Shown here piece after piece: positions 22,021 to 22,317 of a DNA stretch of 22,317 nt. The notes under the pieces were generated by a model. The model was not told the DNA's origin. It did not search any database and was given only the letters and a program-made list of their open reading frames with translations. A program made the translations under genes and the position numbers. Origin of the DNA: JBEKDJ01 sp050014415. Lineage in GTDB: Bacteria; Desulfobacterota; BSN033; UBA1163. Each line of letters opens with the position of its first letter. Position 1 is the stretch's first letter. Location: contig JBEKDJ010000047.1 of assembly GCA_050014415.1 (NCBI GenBank), positions 1 through 22,317 of the forward strand. The letters run 5' to 3'.

Positions 22021-22145
22021 CAGGCTGCTGAAAAGCGCTCATCTGCATCGTTGCCCTCATCCTTCGTCGTTGCAGCGTACACATGAGTATGCCTCACTCC
22101 TCAGGATTTCAGGCGCCTTGCATCTGAGCATTTTTGAGCAGCCTG
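22021..22145. repeat. MITE-like repeat with CAGGCTGCT ends
   Basis: The ends CAGGCTGCT (22021-22029) and AGCAGCCTG (22137-22145) are perfect inverted repeats. The match continues imperfectly inward (GAAAAGCGCTCATCTGCATC against GCCTTGCATCTGAGCATTTTTG). The centre has GCGTAC...GTATGCCTCACTCC. I recognise the layout as a common small palindromic element of Desulfobacterota-like genomes. It begins at the base after the carboxylase stop and separates the two carboxylase subunits. Confidence 0.7.
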
Positions 22146-22174
22146 ACAAAAATGACTTTTCTATCGGCTAAGTA

Positions 22175-22317
22175 ATGATTAAAAAGATTCTCATAGCCAA
22201 TCGCGGTGAGATTGCCATCCGTGTCATGCGTGCTTGCCGGGAGATGGGGATTCCTTCAGTCGCCGTTTATTCGGAGGCGGACAAGGAGGCACTATTTGCC
22301 AAATACGCTGATGAGGC
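22175..22317 (+). CDS. accC: Biotin carboxylase subunit, N-terminal part (cut by window edge)
   Basis: The first 47 codons read MIKKILIANRGEIAIRVMRA, then CREMGIPSVAVYSEADKEA and AKYADEA, the hallmark N-terminus of biotin carboxylase (AccC, PycA and relatives). These enzymes carboxylate biotin with ATP and bicarbonate. The gene continues beyond the window. ATG 22175 is 29 nt after the MITE-like repeat, with only a weak TAAG before it. It should serve the upstream carboxyltransferase/biotin-carrier subunit, giving a two-subunit carboxylase. Confidence 0.92.
   Translation, partial: MIKKILIANRGEIAIRVMRACREMGIPSVAVYSEADKEALFAKYADE

Noticed and set aside
1..22317. CRISPR arrays, phage genes, transposase genes, rRNA or tRNA
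   Set aside because: I looked for regularly spaced repeats, integrase/transposase motifs and tRNA-like cloverleafs on both strands and saw none; the only repeats are short palindromes without coding capacity.

Overview
The window looks like a chromosomal segment of a Gram-negative, probably anaerobic bacterium. A heptose-isomerase gene (gmhA) and a lipid-A-type acyltransferase imply a lipopolysaccharide outer membrane. The gene style, the DUF6485-type cysteine-rich small protein and the abundant short palindromic repeats resemble Desulfobacterota (former Deltaproteobacteria) and related candidate phyla. That placement is inference; no rRNA or tRNA was found to support it.

Layout. (1) Positions 160-5024 hold a leftward series: LpxL/HtrB-like acyltransferase, gmhA, a deoxyhypusine-synthase-like protein, a DUF6485-type protein, a GalT-like nucleotidyltransferase and nadC. 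The first three are tightly packed. The last two are 1 bp apart, but GC-rich palindromes lie between the subgroups. (2) Positions 5025-5263 are a divergent promoter region with a possible structured leader. (3) Positions 5264-7107 are a wreck: a membrane sensor kinase cut off in its GAF domain and joined out of frame to the second half of an NtrC-type sigma-54 activator. (4) Positions 7374-7850 encode an IscU/NifU-type scaffold. An almost gene-free stretch follows (7851-8719), with a possible acyltransferase-3 remnant.

(5) Positions 8720 to the right edge all read rightward and look like one metabolic locus. It contains a two-subunit PEP-synthase-like dikinase resembling phenylphosphate synthase, a Tm-1-like/UPF0261 protein, a RutB-like cysteine amidohydrolase, a complete Liv-type ABC importer (binding protein, two permeases, two ATPases), an XRE-cupin regulator, and a biotin-dependent carboxylase. 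The carboxylase consists of an OadA/PycB-like subunit carrying its own biotin domain, followed by a biotin carboxylase cut by the window edge. I infer a pathway that imports an unknown, possibly nitrogen-containing or aromatic compound, activates it with ATP through a phosphohistidine, hydrolyses an amide or ureido bond and carboxylates an intermediate. Two details argue against ordinary PEP/pyruvate chemistry. The dikinase has no pyruvate-binding barrel, and the carboxyltransferase has Glu177 where pyruvate carboxylase and oxaloacetate decarboxylase have the carbamylated lysine.

The spacers of the transporter operon are structured. livJ-livH holds three consecutive palindromes. livH-livM holds a perfect 12-bp long-range inverted repeat that competes with a terminator-like hairpin and would cover the livM ribosome-binding region. 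Dispersed palindromic repeats of several kinds are scattered through the window.
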